Source: Deltaproteobacteria bacterium
GTDB lineage: Bacteria > Desulfobacterota > Desulfobulbia > Desulfobulbales > Desulfocapsaceae
Direction: 5' to 3'
DNA length: 37,695 nucleotides
NCBI GenBank assembly: GCA_024280265.1
Contig: JAJRQL010000266.1
Coordinates: 1-37,695 of the forward strand
Positions 19,157-27,771 of the stretch are shown here, piece after piece; within the stretch, counting starts at the first letter, position 1; each line of letters begins with the position of its first letter. The notes under the pieces are model-generated. The model saw only the letters and a list, made by a program, of their open reading frames with translations, searched no databases and had not been told where the DNA came from. The position numbers were made by a program, and so were the translations under genes.

Positions 19157-19724
19157 CTATGGTAAGGCCATCGTTCTCCCGTCGGCACCAAGAGGCCCTC
19201 TCTCCATGGGACTTGTAACAATCTCCTCAATCTGCTTTTCTCTCAAGTATTGCGCATTGTATTCCCCTTTATTTAATTTGCGCTGGCTCATAAAAGCCCG
19301 CATATGATTACGGGAACCCTTAACCAGATTCTGGTACACGATCCTGATATCTGTATTATCAGTGTTCTCCAGCTCATCAAGGAGATCCCTAATGTCGAGA
19401 TCCTCTATGGTCATACCCGTCTGCAGGGGCATCTACCACAGACTTCCTGCCTTTCTCAACCAGAACCTCATACAACTTCTGCATTTCCGGATCTGCAAAC
19501 ACTCCTGCCGTATCATCTTGCACAGGATCTTTAATTGTATACTTATCCAGCAATACTTTTATCATAGACATATACTGCTGTTCCGCCAAGACAATATAGT
19601 TAAAGACAGGCACCACCCATTTTCTGTGTGCCTGCAGGATTTGCAGCCAGGGCATTAGAGCCAATTGTTAACAGACAATAAGCCCCAATGATGTAAATAT
19701 CCTGCAAAAACAACTCTTCTTCAT
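19157..19724 (-). pseudogene. DUF2202 (ferritin-like) secreted protein, decayed
   Basis: PVFNYIVLAEQQYMSMIKVLLDKY...ADPEMQKLYEVLVEKGRKSVVDA | LQTGMTIEDLDIRDLLDELENTDNTDIRIVYQNLVKGSRNHMRAFM; signal peptide, N-terminal helix and middle are disrupted by frameshifts and a deletion. Confidence 0.75.
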
Positions 19725-19793
19725 TTTATTTCCCTCTTTTAAGCGTTTATGTGCCACCATGGCAAATTACAACAGGACAAACATTCTGTTTGT

Positions 19794-20000
19794 TCACGGA
19801 ACGAGCAGAAACGCCACATCCCGGTTTCCCTTTGCACTGGAAATAAAGAGCAGACTCTTCCCGTCCGGGCTGACCTGGGGATACATATCAACACCTGTGA
19901 CGGAAATCTTTACTGTGCTGTCTGTGTTCAGACCATATTTATACAGATTTGCCTTTCCATCAAGCCCCATCCGAAGAAAACATAACTCCACAGTCACCAA
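19794..20000 (-). pseudogene. TolB/PD40-type beta-propeller C-terminal fragment
   Basis: LDGKANLYKYGLNTDSTVKISVTGVDMYPQVSPDGKSLLFISSAKGNRDVAFLLV with no propeller upstream. Confidence 0.5.
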
Positions 20001-20071
20001 GGGTTTGTTTAGCATGAATAGTTCTAGTACTTGCAGTGGAGACCACACAGTTTTGTAATGTTTAGGATAGT

Positions 20072-20776
20072 TCAGATACGTGTCAATCTCCCATCCTCCA
20101 ACTGCCAGGTTGTGTCGGCCACTCTCTTCACCTGATCCAGATAATGGCTGACCATCACTATGGTGCATTGTTGCTGGAGTGTCAGTAGCAGCTCTTCGAT
20201 TACCTTGCAGGCCCGGGAATCCAAAGACGAGGTGGGCTCATCCAACAGCAGAACCTCAGGCTCCATGATCAGGGCTCGGGCAATGCAGAGGCGTTGTTGC
20301 TGGCCGCCGGACAGGATCAAGGCATTATCATCAAGCCGATCCTTGACTTCCTTCCAGAGAAAGGCCTGACGCAGAGCTGTTTTCACCTTATGATCAACCA
20401 GTTCACGGTCTTTAATGCCAGCCAGTTTCAGAGGGAAAGCCACGTTTCTGTAGATGGACATGGGCAGGGGGTTGGGGGTCTGAAAAAGCATTCCCACCTT
20501 ACGTCGTAAGCTATCAGCTGGATAGGCAGAATCATAGATATCCTGTGGTGTCCCGTTAGTCCCGTTAAGCCAGACCTCGATCTTGCCGTGCAGATTAGTT
20601 GCCGGGATATCTTCCCACAGGCGGTTTATAATGGTAAGCAGGGTCGATTTGCCCTGGCCCGAAGGACCGACAATAGCGGTAATGCAGTGTTCTGCAAACT
20701 CCGCATTGATCTGCTTAAAAATCAGTTTATTACCATAGGAAAAGGAAATATCACTCAGTCTTATCTTGGTCTTCAT
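20072..20776 (-). CDS. pstB: Phosphate-type ABC transporter ATP-binding protein
   Basis: Walker A GPSGQGKST, LSGGQQQRLCIARAL signature, Walker B VLLLDEPTSSLD; follows pstA. Confidence 0.82.
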   Translation of the reverse strand: MKTKIRLSDISFSYGNKLIFKQINAEFAEHCITAIVGPSGQGKSTLLTIINRLWEDIPATNLHGKIEVWLNGTNGTPQDIYDSAYPADSLRRKVGMLFQTPNPLPMSIYRNVAFPLKLAGIKDRELVDHKVKTALRQAFLWKEVKDRLDDNALILSGGQQQRLCIARALIMEPEVLLLDEPTSSLDSRACKVIEELLLTLQQQCTIVMVSHYLDQVKRVADTTWQLEDGRLTRI

Positions 20777-21768
20777 AGGAGGGTGCCTTGTCCTGACTGT
20801 TCTGTCTGAAAGTTCACTTTGAGGGACTTTTTTCTGCGGTCTGGAGCTTTCATTATCCGTTGTGATATTCGCCGCTTGTCGCCGCTCCTGGCCGTGAACG
20901 TTAGTTCAAAGCGTGCCTTGATGTAAAAGGCCAGGCCAAAGAGCATTATACAGATGATGAGCAGAATGATGGCTGCCCCGTACCCGCTGGCCAGTTCCCG
21001 GGAATCGCTATACTGGGCCGATATGTAATAGATGTAAAAAGGCAAGGCCTCAAAACCAGCAAATATCGAGCGCGGCATTCCGGCACTGGCCACCACGCCG
21101 GTGAGCATGATAACTGCCGTGTCCTCGGCGCAACGTCCCATGGCCAATACAATGCCGCTCATCATGGCGGAAAGGGCATGGGGAAGTAGGACATGGCTGA
21201 TATTCTGCAGTTTTGTGGCCCCCAGCGCCGGGGCGGTCTGGCGGATAGTCACGGGGATCGATTCCAGGGCCACCTGGGTGGTGCGGATAATATAGGGCAG
21301 CACCAGAAAGGCAAGGGACAGGGCGGCAATCAGCAGACATGGATAGATTCGTTCCGACAGGTTGTGGTGGAGAAACACGGCCACGGAAAAACCGAAGAGA
21401 CCAACGACAATGGAGGGGATAGAGGCCAGGATGTCAAAAAACAGGCTGAACCACCCCTTCAATCGCCCTTTACCATACTCGGCCATATAAATACCGGCGG
21501 CAACGCCAAGGGGAATGGCAAAGATCAGGGCCAACAGAACCAGGGCCAGAGTGCCCACCATGGCCGGCAGCAGACCGTTAAAGACCTGGCGCCCCAGGAA
21601 AATGGCCTCCAGGGGGGCGGTGTCGCCGAAGATGAGGGCGAGATTGATGGTGGCCAGGCCTTTAAAGAGTAAATAACCGATAATTGTCGCCACACTCCCT
21701 GCAAGAAGCAGGCTGCAGAGCCAGGACAGGACAACAATAATACTTTCCTTAACTCTTTTCATCACCAT
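20773..21768 (-). CDS. pstA: Phosphate-type ABC transporter permease
   Basis: PstA-like LGVAAGIYMAEYGKG...ASIPSIVVGLFGFS...MGRCAEDTAVIMLTGV; start chosen at MVMKRVKES, just after an RBS. Confidence 0.85.
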   Translation of the reverse strand: MVMKRVKESIIVVLSWLCSLLLAGSVATIIGYLLFKGLATINLALIFGDTAPLEAIFLGRQVFNGLLPAMVGTLALVLLALIFAIPLGVAAGIYMAEYGKGRLKGWFSLFFDILASIPSIVVGLFGFSVAVFLHHNLSERIYPCLLIAALSLAFLVLPYIIRTTQVALESIPVTIRQTAPALGATKLQNISHVLLPHALSAMMSGIVLAMGRCAEDTAVIMLTGVVASAGMPRSIFAGFEALPFYIYYISAQYSDSRELASGYGAAIILLIICIMLFGLAFYIKARFELTFTARSGDKRRISQRIMKAPDRRKKSLKVNFQTEQSGQGTLL

Positions 21769-22619
21769 CCTCTTACTCCTGCCCTGAAGTGAAGACTGCG
21801 AATGATAACGACCATGATAGAGGTCATGAGATAGAGAAGAAGGCCGCATGCAAAGAGGGCCTTGAATTCCAGGCTGTCAAAGTCAGCGGAAATGATCAGG
21901 CCAATATGACCGGTGAGGGTTCGGCTGGAATCCAGAATCGATTGGGGCAGTCCCACACTGTTGCCGGCCACCATCAGACTGATCATGGTATCCCCCATGG
22001 CGCGCCCCAGGGCCAGCACCAGACCGGTCACGATTCCCGGCCAGGAACAGGGCAGAATGACATGAATCAGCTTATCGATTCTGCTCCCCCCCAGGGCAGC
22101 AACCGCTGTTAAATATGATCTTGGCACCCTCTCAAAGCTGTCCACAAAAATCAGAATCATAGTGGGTGAAATCAGAATGGCCAGTAAGAGGGCGGCGGTG
22201 AGGATGGACATGCCGGAACCGTGGACAAAGAGCTCTCTGATAATGGGGACCAACAAAAAAATCCCCACGAAGCCATAGACCACAGTGGGGATAGCGGTCA
22301 TGAAGCGGACCAGTCGTTTCATGGCCAGGGCAACTCCCCTGGGAGCCAGCACAGCGATTAAGACGCTGGTGCCAAGACTCAAGGGAAAGGCAAAGAGTAG
22401 ACTCAAGAAAGAAATGGTCAGGCTTCCGACGATCATGGACCGGATGCCGTAGACCCCATGATCAGGTGACCAGGGGCCAGTGAGTAACTCGCTGAAATGG
22501 CCTGCCGTAAGAATGGGCAGGCCAAGGATAACCATGAAGACAAAAATGGAGACCGTACTCAGGCCACTGACCGTGGCAGCCAGCAACAAGGCCCTTTCGA
22601 TCAGACGCGCTCTTGTCAT
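21762..22619 (-). CDS. pstC: Phosphate-type ABC transporter permease
   Basis: PstC-like FMTAIPTVVYGFVGIFLLVP and VLALGRAMGDTMISLMVAGNS. Confidence 0.85.
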   Translation of the reverse strand: MTRARLIERALLLAATVSGLSTVSIFVFMVILGLPILTAGHFSELLTGPWSPDHGVYGIRSMIVGSLTISFLSLLFAFPLSLGTSVLIAVLAPRGVALAMKRLVRFMTAIPTVVYGFVGIFLLVPIIRELFVHGSGMSILTAALLLAILISPTMILIFVDSFERVPRSYLTAVAALGGSRIDKLIHVILPCSWPGIVTGLVLALGRAMGDTMISLMVAGNSVGLPQSILDSSRTLTGHIGLIISADFDSLEFKALFACGLLLYLMTSIMVVIIRSLHFRAGVRGW

Positions 22620-23461
22620 TGAACCGGGATAAATCCCTTATCGGCCACAATGGCCTGCCCCTCAGGAGAAAGGAGGTAATCGAGAAGTTTTTTGGCTAGT
22701 CCGGAGGGCTCCCCGCGGGTATTGCTGTAGAGGCCGCGGGCGATTTTATAGTGCCCTGCTTTGATATTATCAAGGGTTGGCACCACGCCGTCCAAGGCCA
22801 TTGGTGTCACGCTGCTGTCAATATAACCAACCGAGACATAGCCGATGGCATAGGGATCCTGGGAAACAGCGGCCTTCATGGCGCCATTGGAAACCACAAA
22901 ATGGGCCCTGTCGGTTATGTCACCCTTGGCCAGTGCCTTTTTCCAGAAGACTGCCCTGGTACCGCTGGAGTTATCCCGGGTGAAGACGGTAATGGGTTTA
23001 TCAGCTCCACCAAGGGCCTGCCAGTTACGAACCTTGCCGCTGTAGATATCTCTCAGTTGAGCGCTGGTGAGAGATGTTACCTGGTTGCGGGGGTTGACCA
23101 CCACGGCCACGCCGTCAATAGCCCATTTACACATCTTGAGGTTATATTTGGCAATCTCGGTATCCTTGGCCTTCCGGCCGGAATTACCGATGTCCACCAA
23201 GCCTTCCCCCACCTGTTTAATGCCGACTCCGGAGCCGCCGCCGGCAATGGTGATGCGGATCTCGGGATTAAAGGTCATAATCCGTTTGGCTGCCTCTTTC
23301 ATCACCGGGATATGGGCGGTGCCGCCGGAAACCTTGATAGTTCCGGTTTCACCTTGAAATGGGGTTAGGGAGTCGGCCATGGTGGGTGCCGCCACACTTA
23401 ATAGACCCACAACCAATAGAGTGATAGCGGTAATGGTGTTTTGCCTCAGTTTTTGAATCAT
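22616..23461 (-). CDS. pstS: Phosphate/oxyanion-binding periplasmic protein (PstS family)
   Basis: Signal peptide; IAGGGSGVGIKQVGEGLVDIGNSGR and TVFTRDNSSGTRAVFWK motifs. Confidence 0.83.
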   Translation of the reverse strand: MIQKLRQNTITAITLLVVGLLSVAAPTMADSLTPFQGETGTIKVSGGTAHIPVMKEAAKRIMTFNPEIRITIAGGGSGVGIKQVGEGLVDIGNSGRKAKDTEIAKYNLKMCKWAIDGVAVVVNPRNQVTSLTSAQLRDIYSGKVRNWQALGGADKPITVFTRDNSSGTRAVFWKKALAKGDITDRAHFVVSNGAMKAAVSQDPYAIGYVSVGYIDSSVTPMALDGVVPTLDNIKAGHYKIARGLYSNTRGEPSGLAKKLLDYLLSPEGQAIVADKGFIPVQ

Positions 23462-23501
23462 TTCATTTCTCCTTATTTTTTGAGTTCAGTGATTTCAGAC
23501 A

Positions 23502-24005
23502 CTATGCGGTTTTGTTTTTTTTGTACAGTCCCGCAAAGATCTCACGCAGCATCTGTTCATCAATTCTGGCCATGAGCTGTTCCTCGTATTCATCAATGTC
23601 CGGCTCTGTCTTGCGGGGGGTAACTGGCCCTTGGTTCTTTGTGGAACAACGCCTGGGAACAGGAGACGACTCGATTCCTTCGTGGTGTTCCCGATGGTTT
23701 TCTATCCAGCGCTGGTAATCGTCATGACTGCCGATGCAGGTAAAAATCAGCCGCCTGTCTCTCTTCAGGCTAACAAGGCGAAAACCGCAGGAGAGGTCGT
23801 ATTTACGACAGTCCCTGAGTCGATGTTCGCCATAGTGGGTGCGTCGGCATTCCGTTTCTTCATGCAAGGGGTTATCCTGCAGGTCAACAAGGATCTTCTC
23901 GGCCCGCCTGGCAATAATTCGCTCATTTTTACCGACCTTGGCCAGGGCCTGTAACTGTTTGCTGAAACGGCGGGTCTGATGGATTTCCAGGGTTACGCGT
24001 TTCAT
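23502..24005 (-). CDS. RelE/ParE-like protein with C-terminal extension
   Basis: RRFSKQLQALAKVGKNERIIARRAEKIL...HYGEHRLRDCRKYDLSCGFRLVSLKRDRRLIFTCIGSHDDYQRWI resembles a RelE/ParE toxin core; about 60 extra residues at the C-terminus. Confidence 0.55.
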   Translation of the reverse strand: MKRVTLEIHQTRRFSKQLQALAKVGKNERIIARRAEKILVDLQDNPLHEETECRRTHYGEHRLRDCRKYDLSCGFRLVSLKRDRRLIFTCIGSHDDYQRWIENHREHHEGIESSPVPRRCSTKNQGPVTPRKTEPDIDEYEEQLMARIDEQMLREIFAGLYKKNKTA

Positions 24006-24800
24006 GGTTTTCCGGCTTGTGCTGCCGCAACGATCTTATCCGCCTTTTTATAGCCGGGCAGCACCCGGCCATCCGGCATAATCAGGGGGGGGGTAGAGCT
24101 GATATTCAGCTCTTTGGCCAGGGCGATATTTTTATCTACCTGATCAGTTTCACACTCCGGAGCAGGCAGCGACTTGCCGGCAAGACTGTCGCTAAGCAGG
24201 ACGCTGGCGCGGGCATTTGCCCCCCCCGTTTTTAGCACAGATAATGGTTCTGGCCTTGTCATAGGCATCCGGATGCATGGTCAGGGGAAACATCTTGATA
24301 AAGAAGGCAATGTCAGTATGCTCTTTGACAACTTGTTTCATTTCCCCATGGAGTTTGCTGCAATAGATGCACTCCGGGTCGTCAAAGACGATAATCTTGC
24401 GGGGCGCATCCGGATTACCGATAACAATGGCATCTTCCAGGGGAATACGGGAAATATCTACCCGGTTCATATTGGTAAAATTCTGCTGGGTCAGGTTCTC
24501 ACCGCTGGCCAACCTGATGATATTGCCGCTGATCAGATACTGCTTGGAAAAATCGATATAGAGCGGCACCTTGTGCCCCTTATGGATAACCTCGACATCC
24601 CAGAGACCCGGCACCTGGCTGCGTTTGACGCCAATAACCTCGCTCACCTTGCCCTGCAACAGGGTGGCCGCCTCCTTCTTGCTCAAGGCGTGGCAGTCCT
24701 GGCAATCACCGGCCCCGCAACCTCCTTGCTGAAAGGCCAGGGCCGATGAGGAGAGCAGAAATGCAAACAAAATGATCATGAAACATCTTGTATTCGACAT
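24002..24800 (-). CDS. DsbC-like thioredoxin-fold protein with N-terminal CxxCH motif; reading frame broken at a G8 tract
   Basis: Signal peptide; GDCQDCHALSKKEAATLL; DDPECIYCSKLHGEM active-site CxxC; continuation GGANARASVLLSDSLAGKSLPAPECETDQVDKNIALAKELNISSTPPLIMPDGRVLPGY is in a shifted frame after the C8 (G8 on the coding strand) at 24220-24227. Confidence 0.78.
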
Positions 24801-24812
24801 GGAAATACCTCT

Positions 24813-25574
24813 TTAGTAGTTAGCACCATGCAGGGCCGCGCCCCAGGCACCGGTGAGGTCCGGCAGCTCAGGGACAATCATGCGAGTTTCAGGGAGCTTT
24901 TCTTGCAACATCTGCACCATGCACGGGTTTCTGGCCACCCCACCGGAAAAGGCGATTTCCTCGCCATAACCAAGTCGGGCCAGCATGCCGGAAAGACGGT
25001 CTGCCACCGAAGCATGCACGGCTCTGGCAATATGCTCCCGGGGTACACCACGATTTTTCATGGAGATCACCTCAGATTCGGCAAAAACAGTACACATGGA
25101 GTTGATGGGTACCTCTTTGTCAGCTTTCAGGGCTGCCTGACCGAATTCTGCCAGGTCATAGGCCAGTGATCCAGCCATAATTTCCAGAAAACGGCCAGTA
25201 CCCGCAGCACATTTATCATTCATCTGGAAATTGCTCACCTTACCTCTGGCATTTAAGGCAATGACCTTGGAGTCTTGACCACCGACATCGACAATGGTGG
25301 TGCAGTCAGGAAACTGATGATAGATCCCCAGTCCATGGGCCTTGATCTCGGTGATAACGTGATCGGCAAAATATTCGGCGGCCAGATGGCGGCCATAGCC
25401 TGTGGCTATTATGACGCTGGCCTTTACCCCGGCGACCATCTTTTCCGCCTGGCGATGCGGTTCAAAACCGGATTCGACGATTTTATGGTCAACCAGTCGT
25501 TCCCCGTCCCAGACCGCCATCTTAACGGTGCGGGAGCCCAAATCAATTCCGACAAACATTTTTTTCTCCCTCAC
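24813..25574 (-). CDS. BadF/BadG/HgdC-type ATPase: activator of a 2-hydroxyacyl-CoA dehydratase / double-cubane protein reductase
   Basis: MFVGIDLGSRTVKMAVWD, DVGGQDSKVIAL, NDKCAAGTGRFLE, FSGGVARNPCMV are hallmark motifs. Confidence 0.9.
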   Translation of the reverse strand: MREKKMFVGIDLGSRTVKMAVWDGERLVDHKIVESGFEPHRQAEKMVAGVKASVIIATGYGRHLAAEYFADHVITEIKAHGLGIYHQFPDCTTIVDVGGQDSKVIALNARGKVSNFQMNDKCAAGTGRFLEIMAGSLAYDLAEFGQAALKADKEVPINSMCTVFAESEVISMKNRGVPREHIARAVHASVADRLSGMLARLGYGEEIAFSGGVARNPCMVQMLQEKLPETRMIVPELPDLTGAWGAALHGANY

Positions 25575-25643
25575 GACTATTCAGCTTATACAAAGCAAGT
25601 AAACTTGTAGTGAAACAGCGCCAGTATCTCAACATAAACAGGG

Positions 25644-26936
25644 TTATTCTCCAATCTGCTCAAGGAAGGCTTCGATGCGAGTCTGGAGCTGGCCCATATC
25701 CTCGGAGGAATAGTCCGATTCAATGAACATATAGGGGATACCCTCTTTTTCACAGGCCTGACGGATCCGTATTTCTTCAATATTATAGGTATGACAGAAT
25801 TGAAGAGAATAGTTTATGATTCCCTGAGCCTTGGATTCGTGAAATTCCCTAATGACCTGGTCCAGCCGCTCGTCATTGGGGGTAAAGCAGGAGCAGTCAA
25901 TCTCCTTGTAGCGATCAGTCAGAGCCGCCAGCATATCATCCATGTCACTGACATTCTCAGCAATAAGATCCTTGAAATAACGGGTGCCGACACAGGACTC
26001 TTCGTTGACGATTACTGCCCCGGCTCCTTCAACCAGGTTGTGGATTTTCCAGTTGGGCAGTGCCATGGGAGTTCCGGCTATCATGACGCGAGTAGCATTT
26101 TTTGCGGGTACCGCCACGTTCTTCTGGATACGCTCTTCCAGTTCATCGCAGAGTTCGCCCACCTTTTCGGTGAACCGAACCGGTTCGTCAAAAAAGGCGA
26201 TCTGCTCGACGAGCAGGCCGTCCTTGCCGGAGATAGGGCAAGGCTTATGATGACGCAGGGCATTTAAGCGCTGGAGAACACGGCGCTTATTGTTCATAAT
26301 TTGAATGGCTCCGGCCAAATCGTCCGCGCTGATGGTTTTCCCTGCCACCTCTTCCACCTTGGCCTTGAAGTCCTTGACCTCTTCAAGCCAGAGGGCGATA
26401 TCCCGGGGCTTTTTGCACTGGGGGATCTCCATGACATAGGTGGGCACCATCTGATCGAGGAGCTCCCAGGTTTTTTTCTTGGCATCGCAGGTGGTTTCGC
26501 CATAGACGAAGTCCACGGCCTGAAAATAGGGGCAGATCCGGCCATCCTTGAAACCAAAGGCCGATTTGACCATGGAGCAGATGTTGCGGGGCAGGATCTT
26601 TTCTGCATCTGGAATCGATCCCTGGGAACCGCCACAGAGGCCGACGCAAATTCCACCTGCAGCCAGGACCATCTCTTCCGGGATATAGACACAGAAGGTA
26701 CCGATTACCGGCCGACCATCCTCTTTGGCAGCCAACAGTTCCTTGATGCGACCACCATGGAGCTCAGCTACCATATTGTCAAAATAGACCATGGCAGCAG
26801 GCCGATTCTCCTGGGAGAGAAAGGTCTTTTCATAGAGCTCCCCCAGCATGATTCGCATCTTATCGAAGCGCTCCACATCTATATCGAGAGACTGCCACAT
26901 TTCGGGATAGGCCTTTATTTCAAAATTACTCATCAC
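25644..26936 (-). CDS. 2-hydroxyacyl-CoA dehydratase family (HgdB/double-cubane cluster protein-like)
   Basis: Single ~430-aa subunit with GTFCVYIPEEMVLAAGGICVGLCGG...ILPRNICSMVKSAFG...GETTCDAKKKTWELL; adjacent activator gene. Confidence 0.87.
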   Translation of the reverse strand: MMSNFEIKAYPEMWQSLDIDVERFDKMRIMLGELYEKTFLSQENRPAAMVYFDNMVAELHGGRIKELLAAKEDGRPVIGTFCVYIPEEMVLAAGGICVGLCGGSQGSIPDAEKILPRNICSMVKSAFGFKDGRICPYFQAVDFVYGETTCDAKKKTWELLDQMVPTYVMEIPQCKKPRDIALWLEEVKDFKAKVEEVAGKTISADDLAGAIQIMNNKRRVLQRLNALRHHKPCPISGKDGLLVEQIAFFDEPVRFTEKVGELCDELEERIQKNVAVPAKNATRVMIAGTPMALPNWKIHNLVEGAGAVIVNEESCVGTRYFKDLIAENVSDMDDMLAALTDRYKEIDCSCFTPNDERLDQVIREFHESKAQGIINYSLQFCHTYNIEEIRIRQACEKEGIPYMFIESDYSSEDMGQLQTRIEAFLEQIGE

Positions 26937-26954
26937 TCTTCTCCTTATCAGTAA

Positions 26955-27104
26955 CTAGTATCTGTCCAGAAACGAGAATTTTCGTTCGAGTTCAAGGAGC
27001 ATAGAAAAATAAAAGCACAACATAGTAGTAATATGTGAGCATTTTGTTTTTCGTAGCGACGCAGAAATCGAGTGAAAAGGCCGTTTCTGGATGGACACTA
27101 CTAG
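26955..27104. mobile_element. MITE-like element, copy 2
   Basis: Ends CTAGTATCTGTCCAGAAACG and (reverse complement) CTAGTAGTGTCCATCCAGAAACG; CTAG at both extremities; resembles 8718..8907. Confidence 0.6.
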
Positions 27105-27351
27105 CTGGATCTTTTTTAAAATAGTGGTCTTACTGGTTGTTTTGTCATCATTCTTGAGCTTCCCGGCCTGAGTGCCGCAGGCAAAGATGGTCGTGGGCCT
27201 CAATAGAGGTCATATCACACCTGATGGCCATTTCCGGCTCAATCTATTTCCTTTCCATCTCATTGTTTTTACTGTGCCAGTGCCCTGGTAGTTTGACAAA
27301 ACAGCAATTATTCAAAGAGGCTTATACTGCAAAAAAAAAGACTTATTCCTT

Positions 27352-27705
27352 TTAGCCGCATGATCCGGAGTTGCAGGAACAGCCACCACTACTTCCGGAT
27401 AATGACCTCTTGCTGGTTACAGCAAAGCCGCCATTACTGCCACAGCCGCAGGCGTCATCACTCTTTTTGATGTAATCAACCTTGATAGCCCCGCAGGCGA
27501 CAAAGAGAGAGTTTTCTACCACAAAGCTGACTCCGTCATAGTCAAAGGTCTTGTCATGCTCCTTGATATTATCATCTATGGCATGTCCCAGGCTGGGCCC
27601 GGCGCAGCCGCCAGATACCTTGGTGATGCGGACAGGAGAGTCGATTTTCTCCTGGCTTATATAATTCTTGATGTTCGTAAGAGCCGGTTTTGTTACTTCA
27701 AACAT
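27352..27705 (-). CDS. IscA/HesB-like iron-sulfur biogenesis family protein with Cys/Gly-rich tail
   Basis: MFEVTKPALTNIKNYISQEKIDSPVRITKVSGGCAGPSLGHAIDD...; preceded by aggagaatt; C-terminal GGCSCNSGSCG. Confidence 0.75.
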   Translation of the reverse strand: MFEVTKPALTNIKNYISQEKIDSPVRITKVSGGCAGPSLGHAIDDNIKEHDKTFDYDGVSFVVENSLFVACGAIKVDYIKKSDDACGCGSNGGFAVTSKRSLSGSSGGCSCNSGSCG

Positions 27706-27771
27706 AGTAATTCTCCTTTTTAAAATTAAAAATTGTTGCATGTGAAATTCAACAATTAGTAAGTTTCCGAG

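Noticed and set aside
22751-23368. Long plus-strand ORF of 205 aa opposite pstS
   Set aside because: Antisense to a confident PstS gene; composition follows the complementary strand.
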